Assembly: GCF_900457465.1 (NCBI RefSeq)
Contig: NZ_UAUU01000008.1
Span: 372,001-436,000 of the forward strand
DNA: 64,000 nt
Source of the DNA: Sphingobacterium multivorum
Lineage (GTDB): Bacteria > Bacteroidota > Bacteroidia > Sphingobacteriales > Sphingobacteriaceae
Reading direction: 5' to 3'
The position numbers and the translations under genes are program-made. The first letter of the stretch is position 1. Each line of letters begins with the position of its first letter. Below, piece after piece: positions 39,396 through 48,780 of this stretch. The notes under the pieces are model-generated. The model was not told the origin of the DNA and did not search any database. It saw only the letters and a list, made by a program, of their open reading frames with translations.

Positions 39396-41213
39396 CTATT
39401 CGAGATAATGCCCCTGGCGGATTAGCAATGCCCGATATTTATTAAACACACTTGATTTTGACACAAAACCCATATACTTATTCTCAAGTCCGAGCACAGG
39501 TAGGATCCAGGTATCTTCTTTATTCATTTTGTTCATCACGGATTCCATATTTTCATTTATCAGCACAATATCATTGGGTTTCTGGGCGAGTTTTTCAAAG
39601 GTACTTTCCAGTCCTTCCAATTCGCCAAGTAGAATCGAGAATAGATATTCGCTGTTGACCAGCCCGATGAATTTGCCATCATGGCTCACAATAGGAAATA
39701 TATTTCGTTTGCTATGAATAATATCGTGCTGCCTAGATTTAGGGGTTTCATCGGGACGTAAAATCACAAAGTTGGTTTCCAGAACGTATTTGATGCGCAT
39801 CATGCTTAATACGGAACGGTCTTTATCTTCATAAGATATTAGGTCTCCCGATTCTGCGAGCACTTTGGTATAGATCGAATGTTTGAGCACTGTTCTATTG
39901 ATAAGGTAAGATATCGAACAGACAAGCATCAAAGGAACCATCAATGTATAGCCTCCGGTCACCTCTGCAATAAGGAACATGCCGGTTAAAGGTGCATGCA
40001 TGATGCCGCTCAGGGCACCGGCCATGCCAGCTACGACAAAATTAGGAACGTTCAGCTCTGCAAACCCTGTCAGATTGATTCCATAAGAAAATGCAAAGCC
40101 CATTAGTCCACCCATAACCAGACTTGGGCCGAATACGCCACCATTGCCACCACCATTCAGGGTAAAAAGTGCGGCAAATGATTTTCCGAAGAGCGTCAAT
40201 AGGGTATAACCGAATACTACGAAACCCATATTGTGGTATTCGGAGAATAAACTATTCTTGACAATTGCGTTGAACTGCCCATTCAAAATTTGCTGTATGG
40301 TCAGATAGCCCTCGCCGTATAGCGCAGGAAATACCAGGATCATAAGACCCAGCGCAACACCGCTCACCCATACCTTGTTATAAGGGTTTTTGATTTTCCG
40401 AAACCATTGGTTGACAACGACAGATACGCGCGCAAAATATACGGTGTATAAGCCTATCAGTACAGCCATTAGCAGGTAGAAGAATAAGGCGGATACCTGC
40501 CAGTAGGAATTAAAGTTCGTAAATAGGGGTTCACTGTAGAGCAGCCGCGAAACCACCGATGCCATTGCAGAGGAAATTAGCAGTGGAATAAACACAGGGA
40601 TGGAAAATTCGGGTAGCAGAATTTCAATGGCAAAGATCATTCCTGCCAAAGGACTATTAAATGCGCCAGCAATACCTGCAGCTGCGCCGCAGGCCAGTAG
40701 CATGGTCACTTCTTTATATTGTAATCCAAAAAAACGCGCAATGTTTGAACCAATAGAAGATCCGCCCAAGGCAACGGGAGCCTCCAAACCACAGGAACCT
40801 CCAAATCCGACAGTGATCGCTGAAGTCACCACCTGTGAATAAATATTACTGGGATCCAGTCGGCTTCCTTTTCGGCTGATAGCGTAGATAATGGGTGTTA
40901 TGCCATGTTCTATCTTTTTGCCTTTGATAAATTTTCGGACAAATAATACACTCAGCAGAATACCGATCAACGGAAAAACCAGATACAAAGAATACTTTAA
41001 TTTCCAGTCAATATCGTTCTGAATACTGGTCGCAATAAAATGAGTCAGTCTTTTTAAAACGGATGCCATGAGTCCGCCAACAATACCGACCAAAAAGGCC
41101 AAGATGATGATAAAGTTCCGATTAGAAACTTTTCTCATACGCCATTGGTTGATATGGTCTATTTTTTTATAGAAGGTCTTTTTAAAATTTGCCATTTTTG
41201 AAATATTCAGCAC
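39396..41213 (-). CDS. ClC-type chloride channel or H+/Cl- exchanger with CBS domains
   Basis: About 600 residues. The membrane part (about 25-440) carries ClC signatures: GGSCGLEAPVALGGSSIGSN, whose Glu is the gating residue, and GGNGGVFGPSLVMGG. A pair of CBS domains fills about 455-600 (NIFPIVSHDGKFIGLVNS, TWILPVLGLENKYMGFVS). It moves chloride across the inner membrane, as a channel or proton exchanger. Start is 41213 or the ATG at 41195 (MANFKKTF). First of a group of ion transporters; the genes around it run on the same strand up to the potassium uptake pair. Confidence 0.92.
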   Translation of the reverse strand: MLNISKMANFKKTFYKKIDHINQWRMRKVSNRNFIIILAFLVGIVGGLMASVLKRLTHFIATSIQNDIDWKLKYSLYLVFPLIGILLSVLFVRKFIKGKKIEHGITPIIYAISRKGSRLDPSNIYSQVVTSAITVGFGGSCGLEAPVALGGSSIGSNIARFFGLQYKEVTMLLACGAAAGIAGAFNSPLAGMIFAIEILLPEFSIPVFIPLLISSAMASVVSRLLYSEPLFTNFNSYWQVSALFFYLLMAVLIGLYTVYFARVSVVVNQWFRKIKNPYNKVWVSGVALGLMILVFPALYGEGYLTIQQILNGQFNAIVKNSLFSEYHNMGFVVFGYTLLTLFGKSFAALFTLNGGGNGGVFGPSLVMGGLMGFAFSYGINLTGFAELNVPNFVVAGMAGALSGIMHAPLTGMFLIAEVTGGYTLMVPLMLVCSISYLINRTVLKHSIYTKVLAESGDLISYEDKDRSVLSMMRIKYVLETNFVILRPDETPKSRQHDIIHSKRNIFPIVSHDGKFIGLVNSEYLFSILLGELEGLESTFEKLAQKPNDIVLINENMESVMNKMNKEDTWILPVLGLENKYMGFVSKSSVFNKYRALLIRQGHYLE

Positions 41214-41327
41214 ACTAACTTACGGACAGCTGAAGTAGCGTGCGCCAAGATAGTCATTATTGGAAGCAAATAGTTTGTATCGTCTTATAGTAGGTATTAA
41301 TACTAACGTATTGTTACATACACAGGC

Positions 41328-42503
41328 TTATACACTACTCTTTTTGCCGAACACCGACAATACCATATAACCTAAAATTCCCGCCAGCAGGGAGGTCAGC
41401 AGAATCGATAACTTCGCTTCATTGATATGCAGCGCATCGCTGAAGGACAGGATGGAAATAAATATAGACATGGTAAAGCCAATTCCAGCCAATAAACCCA
41501 CACCCAGGATATGTTTGAATGAGCTTCCTTCCGGTAGACTACTAATCCCAAGTTTAGAGCAGACAAAAGTCATGATTAAAATGCCCAACGGCTTGCCCAG
41601 TAATAAGCCAAGGCTAATACCTAGCCCCATCGGCGCGACCAATCCTGTAAGCATTTCACTTTCAATGCTGATATTGGTATTGGCAAATGCAAATAAGGGG
41701 ATAATCAAAAAATTGACAGGCTTGACAAGCGCATGCTCCAGACGTTCTAAGGGCGACTCAAGGTCTGTATCATTGGTCGGGATGGTCATCGCTACCATCA
41801 CACCAGCAATAGTAGCATGTATACCCGAATGATGAATAAAATACCAGATAAATACACCTGGTATCAGATACAGATAGGGGTTTTGTATATTCATGCGGTT
41901 CATGACAAACAGAATAACCATACCGATCCCGGCATACAGTAAGTAGGTGGTTTCAATACCTGAAGAATAGAAAAAAGCAATCACCAAAATGGCGATCAGA
42001 TCGTCCACGATAGCCAAAGCGGCCAAAAATACCTTTAAACTTGCTGGAATCCGGTTACCTAGCATACCGATTACGGCTAATGCAAAGGCGATATCTGTCG
42101 CCATGGGTATACCCCAGCCACCTGCTGTCGCCTGCCCTGAATTGAAGCTTAAAAAGATGAGCGCCGGAACAATGGCTCCGCCAATAGCGCAGAGGATTGG
42201 GAGGGATGCCTGTTTGGGCGAGGAGAGTTCCCCTTCCACGATCTCGCGCTTGATCTCCAGTCCCACGAGCAGAAAAAAGATAGCCATTAATCCATCATTG
42301 ATCCAAAGCAGTATGCTATATTTTAAATGTACGGTGTCAGTATCGAAACCAATAGGTGTATCTAAAAATGACTGCAGCCCAGGACCAGCAGCAGTATTGG
42401 CTACGATGAGGGATAAAATGACGCAGATAAATAATAAAATGCCGCCAGCGTTACTTGACTTGAAAAAATTTTTAAATACGGTAAGATTAATCAATTGGCT
42501 CAT
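41328..42503 (-). CDS. nhaA: Na+/H+ antiporter NhaA
   Basis: 391 residues from the ATG at 42503 (MSQLINLTVFKNFF); an open frame extends upstream into the symporter gene but without homology. Twelve membrane helices. Key residues match NhaA: the Asp in MATDIAFALAVIG and the adjacent Asp pair in ALAIVDDLIAILVIA, which bind sodium, and the helix X-like GVGLLAGIGFTMSIFISIL. It exchanges external protons for internal sodium. Its start overlaps the end of the upstream AGCS gene by 17 bases, so the two are cotranscribed. Confidence 0.95.
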   Translation of the reverse strand: MSQLINLTVFKNFFKSSNAGGILLFICVILSLIVANTAAGPGLQSFLDTPIGFDTDTVHLKYSILLWINDGLMAIFFLLVGLEIKREIVEGELSSPKQASLPILCAIGGAIVPALIFLSFNSGQATAGGWGIPMATDIAFALAVIGMLGNRIPASLKVFLAALAIVDDLIAILVIAFFYSSGIETTYLLYAGIGMVILFVMNRMNIQNPYLYLIPGVFIWYFIHHSGIHATIAGVMVAMTIPTNDTDLESPLERLEHALVKPVNFLIIPLFAFANTNISIESEMLTGLVAPMGLGISLGLLLGKPLGILIMTFVCSKLGISSLPEGSSFKHILGVGLLAGIGFTMSIFISILSFSDALHINEAKLSILLTSLLAGILGYMVLSVFGKKSSV

Positions 42504-43933
42504 GGTGTTGCATGTTGTTTTTGGACCATAGGTCCATGTTCGGAAACTGAAATTTGGAATTGTCGAATACAGGGTCTTTCTTGGACTTCTGCTGCTCGCG
42601 ATAGTCTGCATAAATAGCGACAACTTTTTTGTGAAGCAGGAGTATTGCAATCAGGTTGAGCCAAGCCATAAGCCCGACACCAATGTCGCCCAGTGTCCAG
42701 GCAGATTTGGCTGTACTGATACATCCGACATAGGTGGATACTAATATAAGCAGTCGCAGAATCCAGATAAGCACGGTTTTATGTTGTTTTTTTCGGCTAA
42801 CAAAGCTGATGTTGGTTTCGGCGATATAGTAATAAGCCATAATGGTCGTGAACGCAAAAAAGGCCAGCGCCAACGCGACGAAAGCATTTCCAATGCTGGG
42901 GAAATGATGTGAAACGGCCTGTTGGGTAAAGGCGGGTCCCATTTCCGTCGCCGGAAGATGTTGGACGAGAAATCCTCCGGCTGGATTTTCAACATTATAT
43001 TGCCCTGTAAAGAGAATCATCAAAGCTGTTGCGGTGCACACAAACATGGTGTCGACGTAAACAGAAAACCCCTGTACCAGGCCTTGCTTGATCGGATGGG
43101 ATACTCGGCTGCTGCCGCCGCATGTGTGCTGTGCCCTGTCCGGCCTCGTTGCTATAGATACCCCGTTTAACACCCCATGAAATTGCCATGCCGGCAATTG
43201 CGCAAAGTAGCTTCCATGTTCAAGGCAGATTTTACTATCAGGGCGATAACGCCGGATCTCCGTAAAATTGAGGGCAATAATAACTAGAGCCATAAGAATA
43301 TAGGCGCCCGCCATAAACGGTACAACGTATTCGGCAACGGTGCTGATCCGCTTTACTCCACGATGATAATAATCGCCAATAGTCCGGCAATAGCCAATCC
43401 GGTTATACTCGCGACACATGGAAAGCGGACTCGACTGCTGCGCTATACTGTTGCTCTGCACCCCGGCAATAAAAATCCGTACTGATGATCGTCACAATCG
43501 CAAAGGTCCAAGCAAAAGTCTTGGATCGCAATCCTTTTAGATATAGAATGCAGGTCCGCCCCGGTATTCCCATCGTTTACCTCCTTGTACATCTGACCAA
43601 GGGTAGCTTCGACAATGGCCGACGCACTGCCTAAAAACGCAATTACCCACATCCAAAAAATAGCTCCTGGGCCGCCCATAGCAATCGCTGTAGCGACGCC
43701 AGCGATATTTGCCTGTGCCAACGCGCCCCGAAATAGCAAGCGAAAAGGCCTGAAACGAAGAGATGCCTTTGTCGGAACTGCTTCCATTAAATAGCAATCG
43801 CACCATTTCTCTTATCTGCATAAGCTGCGGGCAGCGAAAATCGTACCGTAAAGTAGATGCCCGTCAGTAGACAGAGGTAGACAAGTGCATCACTCCAGAT
43901 GATATCATAAATTTTATTGATTATTACGTCCAT
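42487..43933 (-). CDS. AGCS-family amino acid:cation symporter (many frameshifts)
   Basis: About 480 residues when joined, starting MDVIINKIYDIIWSDALVY at 43933. Family hallmarks of the alanine/glycine:cation symporters appear in changing frames: NIAGVATAIAMGGPGAIFWM, GVKRGIYSNEAGQGTAHMA and FAFTTIMAYYYIAETN. Frame changes occur near 43800, 43725, 43590, 43450, 43190 and 43110 at least. By chance one frame stays open from 43461 to the stop, so automatic annotation would give a wrong N-terminal half. It would import small amino acids with sodium. Confidence 0.82.
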
Positions 43934-44166
43934 GTTGTATCATTGAATTCGTAGGCTGGGCTAAAAGTAGGGAAAACCAGCCAAGGCTGCTTTAAAATAT
44001 CGAATAGATTTTGTTTATGTATTTTAAATATCTAATACGTATAATTTATATGTGTCCTTTGCCGCATCTACAAGGAATATTTTTGCTATTGAAAATTTTT
44101 ATATTGTTTCCGGCTTGCGCCGGATAATTTATTTTTTTTAATTTTACCGGTATACCTTAAAATATT

Positions 44167-45553
44167 TTGATCAAAAAACGATTCTATAATCCGGCGCAAT
44201 TGTTCATCTTTAGTTTCCTTGGCATTGGATTGTTATGGGAACTATGTTGTTGAAACTTCCCATTGCCCTTAATAAACCAATCTCCTGGACTGATTCGCTT
44301 TTCCACTGCAACGAGTGCAGTTTGTGTTACAGGGCTTGTTGTTGTTGACACAGCTACCCATTTCACTGGCTGGGGCCAAGTTTTTAATTTTATTGCTGAT
44401 TCAAGCTGGTGGAATAGGAATACTATCTTTTGCTGGTCTTTTCGCCTATTTTTTAAAAGGGGGAAGCAGTTATGAAAATCAGCTTGCCATACGGGATTTC
44501 TCGAACACGCAACGACTGGGTGAAGTATTTACTTTACTCAAGCGCACGATCGCAATTACATTCGGAATAGAAGCTGTCGGTGCTGCCGTCATCTTTTGGA
44601 CTATGGATGGTTTTAACGGGGCAGGTACTGCCGAACGCATTTTTATTGCTGTATTTCATTCGGTGTCTTCGTTCTGCAACGCTGGTTTTTCGACGTTGTC
44701 AAATGGCCTGATGCATCAACAGGTTTATTATAATTATGGGTTCCAACTGGCGGTAGCCAGTATATATATATTTGGCGGTTTAGGATTTCCAATTGTTATA
44801 AATGTACTTAAATATATCAAACACTTGATAAATAGGTTGTTCCATAAATGGACAACGAAGGAAAATTATTACCGTCCTTGGGTAATGACCATTAACAGCA
44901 AGCTCAATCTGATTACGACGTCTTGTATCACTGCGTTTGCGACTTTGGTGCTCTTTATCTCCGAATATAATCATGTTTTTGCTGATCATAGTGGTATAGG
45001 AAAATGGGTAGTAGCTTTCGCAACGGCGACAACACCGCGAACGGCAGGCTTCAACAGTATTGATTTTGCACAGCTGCATTTTTCAAGCATTTTGTTTATT
45101 ATGCTATTAATGTGGATAGGAGCATCGCCAAACTCCACAGGCGGGGGGATAAAAACGAGTACATTTGCGCTCGCCATACTGAATGCGATCAGCTTGGCAA
45201 AAGGGAAAGACCGAACTGAAATATTTAGACGCGAAATAGCAGGGATCTCAATTCAGCGTGCTTTTGCTACGATGTTTCTCTCGCTTATAATTATAGGGAT
45301 GGGAGTATACGCAATTTCATTTTTTGAGCGCAATCGGCCTTTGTTAGAGATCGCATTTGAATGTTTTTCGGCATACAGTACCGTTGGCCTTTCTTTGGGA
45401 GTTACAGGTGATCTGGCGGAAGGAAGCAAAGTCATATTAATTCTTTTGATGTTTATTGGACGAGTAACCATGCTATCGGTATTAATCGCTTTTATCAAAA
45501 AGGCGCGCTATACGCACTATCGATATGCTGAAGAAGAATTGACAATATATTAG
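44167..45553 (+). CDS. ktrB: Potassium uptake protein, KtrB/TrkH family (two frameshifts)
   Basis: About 460 residues, starting TTG at 44167 (MIKKRFYNPAQLFIFSFLGI). The four selectivity-filter loops are present: TATSAVCVTGLVVVDT, SSFCNAGFSTLSNG, ATTPRTAGFNSID and FSAYSTVGLSLG. Frame changes near 44237 and 44385 separate the first 25 residues and the first loop from the rest; both look like single-base errors. It is the membrane subunit of a Ktr-type potassium system with the RCK protein encoded next. It is divergent from the AGCS/NhaA/ClC group. Confidence 0.92.
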
Positions 45554-45625
45554 GTAAAGGTTCCCGTATTAGTTTTAATAACTATGGGAAGGGATGTACG
45601 TATAATTTGTAAAGAACATACAAGA

Positions 45626-46303
45626 ATGAAATTTATCATTTTAGGATTGGGGAACTTTGGAGCTTCTCTGGCAGAAAAGCTCACTGCACAAGGCAATGAA
45701 GTAATAGGTGTTGATCGTCAGATCGCTAAAGTGACGGCATTGAAGGAAAAGATTACACATACGATTTGTTTGGACGCAACCGACGAAACGGCTTTTCACT
45801 CTTTACCGTTAAAAAATACGGATGTTGTGGTCGTCGCGATCGGTGAGGATGAAGGTGCCAATATTATGGTCAGTGCTTTGTGTAAAGAGGCTAACGTGAA
45901 ACGCCTGATCAGTAGGGCCGTAAACAGACTGCATGAAAAAGTACTAGGTGCGCTAGGGGTGTCAGAGATAGCTCATCCGGAAGAAGAGTCTGCAGAACGG
46001 TGGTCCAAGCGCTTGTGTATGACCGGGTTTGTAGATTCTTTTGAACTTAATAGTAATTATTCGATTGTAGAAGCCATCGTCCCTAAAAAATATGTAGGAC
46101 AAACGATTCAGGAGATCGGTTTCCGAGAAAAGTATGAACTATTAGTGCTTACGATATTAAAAAATACGGAAAAAAAGACTTCATTTGGAAAAAGTGTTGT
46201 AACCACAGTACTCCATGGTATTCCTCGTCCGGATACGCGATTGCGGGAAGGAGATATTTTGGTGATTTATGGCTACAACGATCATATCAAAGCGTTCCTC
46301 TAA
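45626..46303 (+). CDS. ktrA: Potassium uptake regulatory subunit, KtrA/TrkA (RCK) family
   Basis: 225 residues from the ATG at 45626 (MKFIILGLGNFGASLAEKL); a longer start at 45584 adds 14 unlikely residues. The N-terminal RCK domain has the Rossmann GLGNFGASL loop and the acidic VIGVDRQ, binding nucleotide; the RCK_C domain occupies about 140-225 (NYSIVEAIVPKKYVGQTI). It gates the KtrB subunit encoded 72 bases upstream. The stop is 2 bases from the stop of the convergent DUF389 gene. Confidence 0.95.
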   Translation: MKFIILGLGNFGASLAEKLTAQGNEVIGVDRQIAKVTALKEKITHTICLDATDETAFHSLPLKNTDVVVVAIGEDEGANIMVSALCKEANVKRLISRAVNRLHEKVLGALGVSEIAHPEEESAERWSKRLCMTGFVDSFELNSNYSIVEAIVPKKYVGQTIQEIGFREKYELLVLTILKNTEKKTSFGKSVVTTVLHGIPRPDTRLREGDILVIYGYNDHIKAFL

Positions 46304-46305
46304 TG

Positions 46306-47598
46306 CTATCTTTTAATGATTTCGACACTGTCTTTTGGAAAGTGGTTTTTTAGCCATTTTTGCAATTTATCTTGTTGGATTTGTGTTAACGCGGCGGGGG
46401 AAGTATAAATAAATGCAATGAGATTTGCCACGCTATCGGTTTTTGCGTAATGCTGTTGCATTCCCATGCTATATGAATTTAATTCAGGGAACAGAACCTT
46501 AATATCCCGATCGAGCTCCGGACTTACGACCTGGTATTTTGTAAGTTCGTTGTTTAACGCGCGAATCGTTAGATCTTTCTCACTGACAGCTGCGGTACGT
46601 TTGTCTATTTCGCTAAGAATACTAGACTTTAAATCCAGGCTATCTTGGTGAATAATAAGTTTGGTGTTTTCAATTCCGAATGTATGCATTGTTTGTTCCA
46701 ATGATTTTATCTCTTGACTACTGAACTTTTTTGCCAAAAAGGCTAATTCTAGCTTTTTCGGTTTACTGTTGAGCTGCATTTTTTCATAAATGACAGTATA
46801 CCCTTTGTTGCTTAGTTCCTGCTGTACAAATTGCTTCACTTTATTGGTGTATTTTTTTTCCTGCAGCAGATTGTAAGCAAAATATATACTTGGTATGACG
46901 AGCGTTAGCGTGATAATTGTTATGCTTTGCGTAATCCTTTTTTCTCGTTGCTGATCTACATAATGAGTTTTTGGATAACGCAAATATTTAACAATAATAA
47001 AAGTCGCTATATAGATAAATACACAGTTGATAATATACAAAAACAATGCCCCTGCAAAATAGGCAAAATTGCCAATTGCAAGACCATAGCCCGCTGTACA
47101 TAGGGGAGGCATAAGGGCTGTTGCAATGGCTACCCCAGGGATTGGATTGCCTTTGTCAACCCGAGTAATGGCTATAACGCCCACGAGGCCACCAAATATG
47201 GCAATCATTACATCATAAATATTTGGAGATGTGCGCGCGAGCAATTCGGATTGGGCTTCTTTGAATGGACTAAGCAGGAAATAGATAAAAGATACAACAA
47301 GACTGATGACTGTCGCAATCAGTAGATTTTTAATGGATTTTTTAAGCAAAGGAAAATCAAATGTTCCTAATGCGAATCCTGCTCCGACGATAGGGCCCAT
47401 AAGTGGAGAAATCAACATAGCTCCAATAATTACTGCTGTTGAGTTGACATTTAAGCCCACAGAAGCTATGACAATAGCACAGGCCAAGATCCAAGCATTG
47501 GAACCCCGAAAGGAAATGTTTGCAACGACGTTTTCTAATACCGTCTCCTTTTTTTCTTCACCTTGATGCAGATCAAAAAAGCTCAAAATTTTATTCAT
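46306..47598 (-). CDS. DUF389 membrane protein (TIGR00341-like)
   Basis: 430 residues. The N-terminal half (about 20-230) has six to seven membrane helices with the DUF389 signatures STAVIIGAMLISPLMGPIVG and PGVAIATALMPPLCTAGYGL. The C-terminal half is soluble and mostly helical/beta with no named domain. The family is widespread but its transport role, if any, is not established. Intact. It lies between potassium uptake and the mechanosensitive channel. Confidence 0.88.
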   Translation of the reverse strand: MNKILSFFDLHQGEEKKETVLENVVANISFRGSNAWILACAIVIASVGLNVNSTAVIIGAMLISPLMGPIVGAGFALGTFDFPLLKKSIKNLLIATVISLVVSFIYFLLSPFKEAQSELLARTSPNIYDVMIAIFGGLVGVIAITRVDKGNPIPGVAIATALMPPLCTAGYGLAIGNFAYFAGALFLYIINCVFIYIATFIIVKYLRYPKTHYVDQQREKRITQSITIITLTLVIPSIYFAYNLLQEKKYTNKVKQFVQQELSNKGYTVIYEKMQLNSKPKKLELAFLAKKFSSQEIKSLEQTMHTFGIENTKLIIHQDSLDLKSSILSEIDKRTAAVSEKDLTIRALNNELTKYQVVSPELDRDIKVLFPELNSYSMGMQQHYAKTDSVANLIAFIYTSPAALTQIQQDKLQKWLKNHFPKDSVEIIKR

Positions 47599-47694
47599 AC
47601 ACTTTTCACCTTAGATTTAAACGAATATAGTAAACATCCTTTATCTTATAGAGCATACGACCAAATTATTTGGAAAAGCGTGGTATAATAGCTA

Positions 47695-47766
47695 CAGGTT
47701 TTCAAACCTGAAAAAGATAAATTTCGTTTTTGGGTTTTTAACAAACAATTAGGCAAACTAATTGTT
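47695..47766. promoter_or_regulatory. Two palindromes in the divergent DUF389-mscS promoter region
   Basis: CAGGTTT-TC-AAACCTG (47695-47710) is a perfect palindrome with 7-base arms. AACAATTAG (47744-47752) and CTAATTGTT (47758-47766) form a second, 9-base stem. Both lie between divergently transcribed genes, so operators are more likely than terminators. Confidence 0.4.
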
Positions 47767-47857
47767 GAAATTATAATCATTGGTATATTAATTTGTGATT
47801 ATAACAATAAATAAATATATTAAGCCCTACGCCTTACATTTTTAATAAAATATAACT

Positions 47858-48706
47858 ATGAACAATTTAGCATTGAACGACGTCCAGGAACATTGGAATA
47901 ATTTTATTTCCTCAGCCATTGCCTGGGCACCACGAATTATTACTGCCGTAATTTCAGCTTTACTGATATATTTAATTGGATCATGGATCATTCGACTGGT
48001 CAAGCGCATGATTGATAAGGCTTTCGAACGCCGGCAGATGGATGTCTCCTTGCAGCGTTTTTTAAGTAATCTGATCAGCTGGATTTTAAATATATTGTTA
48101 TTTATCGTTGTAGTCACACAGTTGGGCGTTCAAACCTCAGCATTTGTTGCCATTATTGGAGCTGCAGGTTTAGCCATAGGTTTGGCCCTGCAGGGATCTT
48201 TATCCAATTTTGCCGGTGGAATACTGATCTTGTTATTGAAACCTTTTCGGGTAGGGGATTATATCACGTCCAGTTCAAATGTTTCGGGTACGGTCACCGA
48301 AATTGATATTTTCAATACCAAATTAAATACGCCTCAAAATCAGCAAGTGGTAGTTCCAAATGGGGTATTGTCTAATAGCAGCATTACAAATTATACCCAG
48401 TTGGGCACACGCCGCACTTGGTTCGATATTGGTGTCGCCTACAACGCTGACTTAAAACAGGCGAAAGAAATTCTGATGGAAGTGGTTCGAAATAATGATT
48501 ATGCTTTTAAGGAGCCAGCTCCGCAGGTTGTGGTAACCGAACTTGGCGACAGCGCAATTAATCTTTCGGTGCGTGTCACCACGTCAAACGAAAACTTTTG
48601 GACCATGCAGGAACAGTTGATTATTAATTGTAAAGAGGCATTGGATCAAGCTGGTATTGAAATACCATTTCCACAAAGGGATATCCATATTCGCAGCAAT
48701 GCATGA
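47858..48706 (+). CDS. mscS: Small mechanosensitive channel, MscS family
   Basis: 282 residues, the usual length. Three N-terminal helices; the pore helix reads ASfVA-like as IGAAGLAIGLALQGSLSNFAGG, with the Gly/Ala pattern of MscS, followed by KPFRVGDYI and the beta domain (VVVPNGVLSNSSITNY). The cytoplasmic alpha/beta cage ends IPFPQRDIHIRS. It releases solutes on hypo-osmotic shock. It precedes the BCCT transporter by 74 bases on the same strand, pairing solute release with solute uptake. Confidence 0.94.
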   Translation: MNNLALNDVQEHWNNFISSAIAWAPRIITAVISALLIYLIGSWIIRLVKRMIDKAFERRQMDVSLQRFLSNLISWILNILLFIVVVTQLGVQTSAFVAIIGAAGLAIGLALQGSLSNFAGGILILLLKPFRVGDYITSSSNVSGTVTEIDIFNTKLNTPQNQQVVVPNGVLSNSSITNYTQLGTRRTWFDIGVAYNADLKQAKEILMEVVRNNDYAFKEPAPQVVVTELGDSAINLSVRVTTSNENFWTMQEQLIINCKEALDQAGIEIPFPQRDIHIRSNA

Positions 48707-48780
48707 TTTGTGCGTAATAATGCATACGATTAACGTAATGATTGGTCGAAAGACCATAATGTAAACCAAATTTAATTCAA

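Noticed and set aside
41989-42531. 180-residue plus-strand open frame opposite nhaA
   Set aside because: Antisense to the nhaA membrane helices, which yields open but meaningless frames.
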